Part shown: piece after piece, positions 6,749 through 7,596 of the stretch
How positions within the stretch are numbered: position 1 is the stretch's first letter
Layout of the letters: each line of letters starts with the position of its first letter
From: Actinomycetota bacterium
Lineage (GTDB): Bacteria; Actinomycetota; Thermoleophilia; Solirubrobacterales; Solirubrobacteraceae
DNA length: 7,596 nucleotides
Assembly (NCBI GenBank): GCA_009699615.1
Contig: WLNV01000066.1
Span: forward strand, 1 to 7,596
Direction of reading: 5' to 3'
Translations under genes and position numbers: made by a program
Notes under the pieces: model-generated
Seen by the model: only the letters and a program-made list of their open reading frames with translations
What the model was told of the DNA's origin: nothing
The model's database searches: none

Positions 6749-7596
6749 TAGCTCAGCGCGGCGCCGACCGCTGTTACTACCTGCTCGATCTGCTCGTCAC
6801 TGATCGTGGCGCTGATTGGCAGCGCGAGGTGGCGACGGGCAGCCTCGTCGGTTCCCGGCAGCGAACCTGTTGCCGGGCGCCAACTGCTCATCGACGGCTG
6901 TTCGTGAATGGGCCGGCGGTAGTAGCCGCGGGATTGAATGCCGCTGGCGGCTAGCTGCTGCGAGAGTTGATCCGGATCATCGGTCCCGACGACGAAGAGG
7001 TGCCAGGCTGGCGCCGCTCCGGCAGTTGCCTGCGGCAGAGTCACAAGACGCCCCAACCCGAGCTCCTCATAGCGGCTGGCGGCAGCAGCGCGGTGCGCCG
7101 CCCAAGCCGGAAGCTGCGGCAGCAGGATCCTCAGAACGGCAGCCTGAATCTCGTCAAGCCTCGAGTTGAAGCCGATCTCTTCGTGGTTGACGCGATCACG
7201 CGAACCGTGGAAGCGGAGCATCCGGACGCGCTCGGCGAGTTCCCTGTCGGAGGTTGTGATTGCGCCGCCGTCGCCGAAGGCCCCGAGGTTCTTGGAGGGG
7301 TAGAAGGAGTGCGAAGCAATCGTCCCCAGCGCGCCGGGATTGCCGTCCTGCCCAGCTGAGCCGGCGGCTTGGGCGCAGTCCTCAACGACCGGCACACCGA
7401 GCGCCTCAATCTCGGCGACAGGCGCGATGTTGCCAAAGAGGTGAACTGCGATCACGGCCTTCGTCTGCGGCGTCATCACGGCTTTGACCTGATCGGCGCT
7501 TGTGATGTAGCTCGCGGGGTCGATGTCGCAGAAGACCGGCACGGCGCCTGTCGGCGGGATCGCCTCGGCGCTGGCGTAGTAGCTGAACGACGGCAC
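6748..7596 (-). CDS. DegT/DnrJ/EryC1/StrS family PLP-dependent sugar aminotransferase (N-terminus outside window)
   Basis: The 282 visible residues lack the N-terminus, probably about 80-90 residues. The frame is still open at the edge, and the first codons (PSFSYYASAEAI) match the internal family segment normally written P-S-F-T-F-x-A-T-A-E-A-I, so the edge GTG is an internal valine. The PLP lysine is K102 in HSFYPSKNLGAFGDGG (96-111). D73 in VVEDCAQAAGS (70-80) should contact the pyridine nitrogen. Further family marks are VHLFGN (51-56), GFNSRLDEIQAA (142-153) and YYRRPIHEQP near the C-terminus. Such enzymes transfer an amino group, usually from glutamate, to the keto group of a nucleotide-linked sugar. 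The dehydratase encoded two genes downstream could supply that keto-sugar. The VHLFG motif is closer to the VHLYG of perosamine- and 3-aminosugar-type enzymes than to the VHYAG-like form I recall for PseC/ArnB, so which carbon is aminated is open. Confidence 0.93.
   Translation of the reverse strand: MPSFSYYASAEAIPPTGAVPVFCDIDPASYITSADQVKAVMTPQTKAVIAVHLFGNIAPVAEIEALGVPVVEDCAQAAGSAGQDGNPGALGTIASHSFYPSKNLGAFGDGGAITTSDRELAERVRMLRFHGSRDRVNHEEIGFNSRLDEIQAAVLRILLPQLPAWAAHRAAAASRYEELGLGRLVTLPQATAGAAPAWHLFVVGTDDPDQLSQQLAASGIQSRGYYRRPIHEQPSMSSWRPATGSLPGTDEAARRHLALPISATISDEQIEQVVTAVGAALS

Noticed and set aside
7594..7596. GTG at the right edge as the start of the aminotransferase
   Set aside because: The residues after it match an internal segment of the family well before the PLP lysine, so the true start lies beyond the window.
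1..7596. Search for CRISPR arrays, tRNA/rRNA genes, insertion sequences, toxin-antitoxin or phage-defence genes
   Set aside because: No regularly spaced DNA repeats, transposase motifs, inverted-repeat ends or defence-family domains were seen, and there is almost no non-coding space for RNA genes.

Overview
The window is a compact, GC-rich bacterial stretch in which seven genes lie on the minus strand and read from right to left. There is almost no non-coding DNA. The largest gap is 64 bases (5677-5740), and neighbouring genes otherwise abut or overlap by 1, 4 or about 22 bases. A LytR C-terminal-domain protein, GTG and TTG starts, strong GC bias and weak or absent Shine-Dalgarno sequences all point to a high-GC actinobacterium. 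My best guess is the Thermoleophilia/Solirubrobacterales, based on the overall style of the proteins and remembered gene neighbourhoods; no search was run.

In order of transcription: (1) a DegT/DnrJ/EryC1/StrS-type PLP sugar aminotransferase, cut by the right edge (7596-6748); (2) a DUF354 protein, a GT-B/epimerase-like family (6748-5741); (3) a membrane-anchored CapD/WbpM/PglF-type nucleotide-sugar 4,6-dehydratase (5676-3718); (4) a two-membrane-segment protein with a long Pro/Ala linker and a C-terminal LytR_C domain (3705-2479); (5) a small histidine phosphatase (2482-1955); (6) an exported or anchored protein with two FlgD-type Ig-like domains and a C-terminal region resembling the N,N-dimethylformamidase beta-subunit-like domain (1958-168); (7) the first 63 residues of a hydrophobic membrane protein cut by the left edge (189-1), possibly an O-antigen ligase/polymerase-type protein.

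Genes 1-3 look like nucleotide-sugar synthesis for a surface polysaccharide or glycoprotein: a dehydratase makes a keto-sugar, an aminotransferase makes an amino-sugar, and DUF354 is a GT-B-like enzyme of unsettled reaction. Genes 4-7 look like envelope proteins that may assemble, attach or process that polymer, with a soluble phosphatase of unknown substrate tightly coupled among them. A candidate near-leaderless promoter (-10 TAGAAT ending 9 bases before the ATG) precedes the dehydratase gene and may divide the cluster into two transcription units.

I see no RNA gene, CRISPR array, insertion sequence, attachment site or clear terminator. The long plus-strand open frames are shadows of the minus-strand genes. 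The least described part is the coupled block LytR_C protein - histidine phosphatase - FlgD-Ig/DMF-like protein - membrane protein. It may be a lineage-specific envelope module, but nothing here proves a new system.
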